From: Dehalococcoidia bacterium
GTDB lineage: Bacteria > Chloroflexota > Dehalococcoidia > Dehalococcoidales > CSSed11-197
Assembly (NCBI GenBank): GCA_003563865.1
Contig: PWTP01000064.1
Span: 1-8,095 of the forward strand
Direction: 5' to 3'
Length of the DNA: 8,095 nucleotides
Shown: positions 7,060 through 8,095 of the stretch, piece by piece
Layout: each line of letters begins with the position of its first letter
Numbering within the stretch: position 1 is the first letter of the stretch
Translations under genes and position numbers: made by a program
Notes under the pieces: model-generated
The model's input: the letters and a program-made list of their open reading frames with translations, nothing else
The model's database searches: none
What the model was told of the DNA's origin: nothing

Positions 7060-7875
7060 ATGGATACAAGAGATTTGGTAAAAATTATAGCCCGTCCCAA
7101 ACTCAACCGGCCCAACCTGGTAGCTGCATGGCCGGGCATCAGTAGTGTAGCGCTTATCGTGGCTACCTATCTATTGGATAAACTGCCGTTTAAAGACTTG
7201 GCCGAAATAAGGCCGGTGTATTTTTATGAACCAATCGGGGTTTTATCAGTAAACAATATTATTGAAGCTCCCAGCTTCCCACAGAGCCGGTTTTTCTATT
7301 TAAAAAACCCTTCGGGTGATAATGATATTATTCTCTTTATAAGTGATGCCCAGCCAACATCAAAAGCTTATGAAATGGCTCATGTGATCCTGGACCTGGG
7401 CGAGCGGTTCCAGATGAACCGCGTTTATACCTGTGCAGCTGCCATGACACGCATCCATCATACAGAGTACCCGCCTGTTCGTGGCGTTGCAACCAATCCC
7501 GGCATGATAGAAGAATTAAAAGTTCTGGGCTTAAACAGACCGGGTAATTTACAGATAAGTGGCTTAAACGGATTACTTTTAGGGGTTGCCAAAGAGCGCA
7601 AAATTGACGGGATGTGCCTGCTGGGAGATGTTCCTTCTTATTCTCACCGCATTCAAAACCCCTTGGCTGCACTTGCGATACTCGACAAACTAAAAATCAT
7701 GCTGGGCATTGAGCTGGATACAACTGAGTTGGCTGCAGTAGCCCAGGAAGCCCAGCATAGAATGAAACAGGTCGCATCTGAAGCCATGGAAGATTATATT
7801 GATTATTTCACTGAACCAATCTGGCAACAGGGTGATGAGTATTACGACTATGATGAAGAAGAAGACGAAAATTAA
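7060..7875 (+). CDS. PAC2 family protein (proteasome assembly chaperone-like)
   Basis: A 271-residue PAC2-family protein. Family hallmarks are the N-terminal NRPNLVAAWPGISSVA with the following YLLDKL helix (about residues 17-45), and the central GLNGLLLGVAKERKIDGMCLLGD (about 168-190). These are followed by a PSYSHRIQNPLAALAIL segment and the LGIELDTTEL helix region. In eukaryotes PAC2 proteins help assemble proteasomes; bacterial and archaeal members are widespread, with unclear roles. The protein ends in a strongly acidic tyrosine-rich tail (GDEYYDYDEEEDEN). ATG 7060 is preceded by AAAGGA (7044-7049) at 10 nt. The gene is 25 nt after pmbA and its last 23 nt overlap the next gene, so it is very likely in the same operon. 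The family call is firm, the function is not. Confidence 0.9.
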   Translation: MDTRDLVKIIARPKLNRPNLVAAWPGISSVALIVATYLLDKLPFKDLAEIRPVYFYEPIGVLSVNNIIEAPSFPQSRFFYLKNPSGDNDIILFISDAQPTSKAYEMAHVILDLGERFQMNRVYTCAAAMTRIHHTEYPPVRGVATNPGMIEELKVLGLNRPGNLQISGLNGLLLGVAKERKIDGMCLLGDVPSYSHRIQNPLAALAILDKLKIMLGIELDTTELAAVAQEAQHRMKQVASEAMEDYIDYFTEPIWQQGDEYYDYDEEEDEN

Positions 7876-8095
7876 CCAGTCTTATTCGAGCATTCCTATC
7901 ACGCTGGATGAAGCCTTGGAAAGCCTTTCAGGCCATGCAGAGTGCCCCCCGGCCAGCCATCTGGTTGAACTCTCCGATCTTTCTGCTGAATCCCTGGATG
8001 GGTTTAAAAAAACATGGGCACAAATGCCCACCCCCAGGCGCCAGGAAGTTGTTTCAAGGCTTGCCGAACTGGCAGACAACAATGTCGAATTAAAC
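7853..8095 (+). CDS. 5' part of a HEAT-repeat-like protein gene
   Basis: An open frame from ATG 7853 runs off the right edge (81 codons seen). The visible protein has a basic start (MKKKTK), then SIPITLDEALESLSG. It continues with SHLVELSDLSAESLDGFKKT and a TPRRQEVVSRLAELADNNVEL segment. From memory, this pattern (Leu-Ser-x-Leu-Ser-x-Glu helix, then Trp, then Arg-Arg and a Leu-Ala-Glu-Leu helix) resembles the N-terminus of HEAT-repeat proteins of Chloroflexota, which often lie beside PAC2 genes. The start is uncertain: ATG at 7850 and 7835 are in frame too, and no clear Shine-Dalgarno precedes 7853. Translation is probably coupled to the PAC2 gene, which it overlaps by 23 nt. The competing frame starting at 7908 gives a less coherent protein. 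Confidence 0.65.
   Translation, partial: MKKKTKINQSYSSIPITLDEALESLSGHAECPPASHLVELSDLSAESLDGFKKTWAQMPTPRRQEVVSRLAELADNNVELN

Noticed and set aside
7908..8093. Plus-strand frame near the right edge (61 codons)
   Set aside because: The frame from 7853 is open to the window end, has helical repeat-like sequence and the usual overlap with the preceding gene.

Overview
The window reads as a bacterial chromosome segment, most likely from the class Dehalococcoidia (Chloroflexota). The main support is the 16S rRNA gene on the minus strand: its central and 3' domains resemble, from memory, those of Dehalococcoides/Dehalogenimonas. It differs at sites I recall as Dehalococcoides mccartyi signatures, so a related genus or uncultured lineage is more likely than D. 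mccartyi itself. The 16S gene is also not followed by a 23S gene, which fits the split rRNA genes known in this class. No alignment could be run.

Left part (1-2228, plus strand): the end of an integrated mobile element. A partial ORF of unknown function enters from the left edge and is followed by a large serine recombinase. The recombinase reading frame runs into the antisense strand of a tRNA-Ile gene, so its last 18 or so residues are read from tRNA sequence. This is the arrangement expected where an element has inserted at the 3' end of a tRNA gene.

Middle (2171-4139, minus strand): read in the direction of transcription, a complete 16S rRNA gene, a small two-helix membrane protein gene and tRNA-Ile(GAU) with an encoded CCA. 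A long imperfect inverted repeat brackets the 16S gene and would form the RNase III-type processing stem of the precursor. Two sigma70-like promoters lie upstream of it.

Right part (4359-8095, plus strand): a tight cluster of tldD, pmbA/tldE, a PAC2-family gene and the start of a gene that resembles HEAT-repeat proteins. Spacings run from 25 nt to a 23-nt overlap, so co-transcription is likely. A near-consensus promoter for this cluster is interleaved with the distal 16S promoter on the other strand. TldD and TldE form a known peptidase heterodimer. PAC2 and HEAT-repeat proteins suggest a protein-handling role for the cluster, but that is inference.

The recombinase region is visibly more GC-rich than the tldD cluster, in keeping with a foreign origin for the left part.
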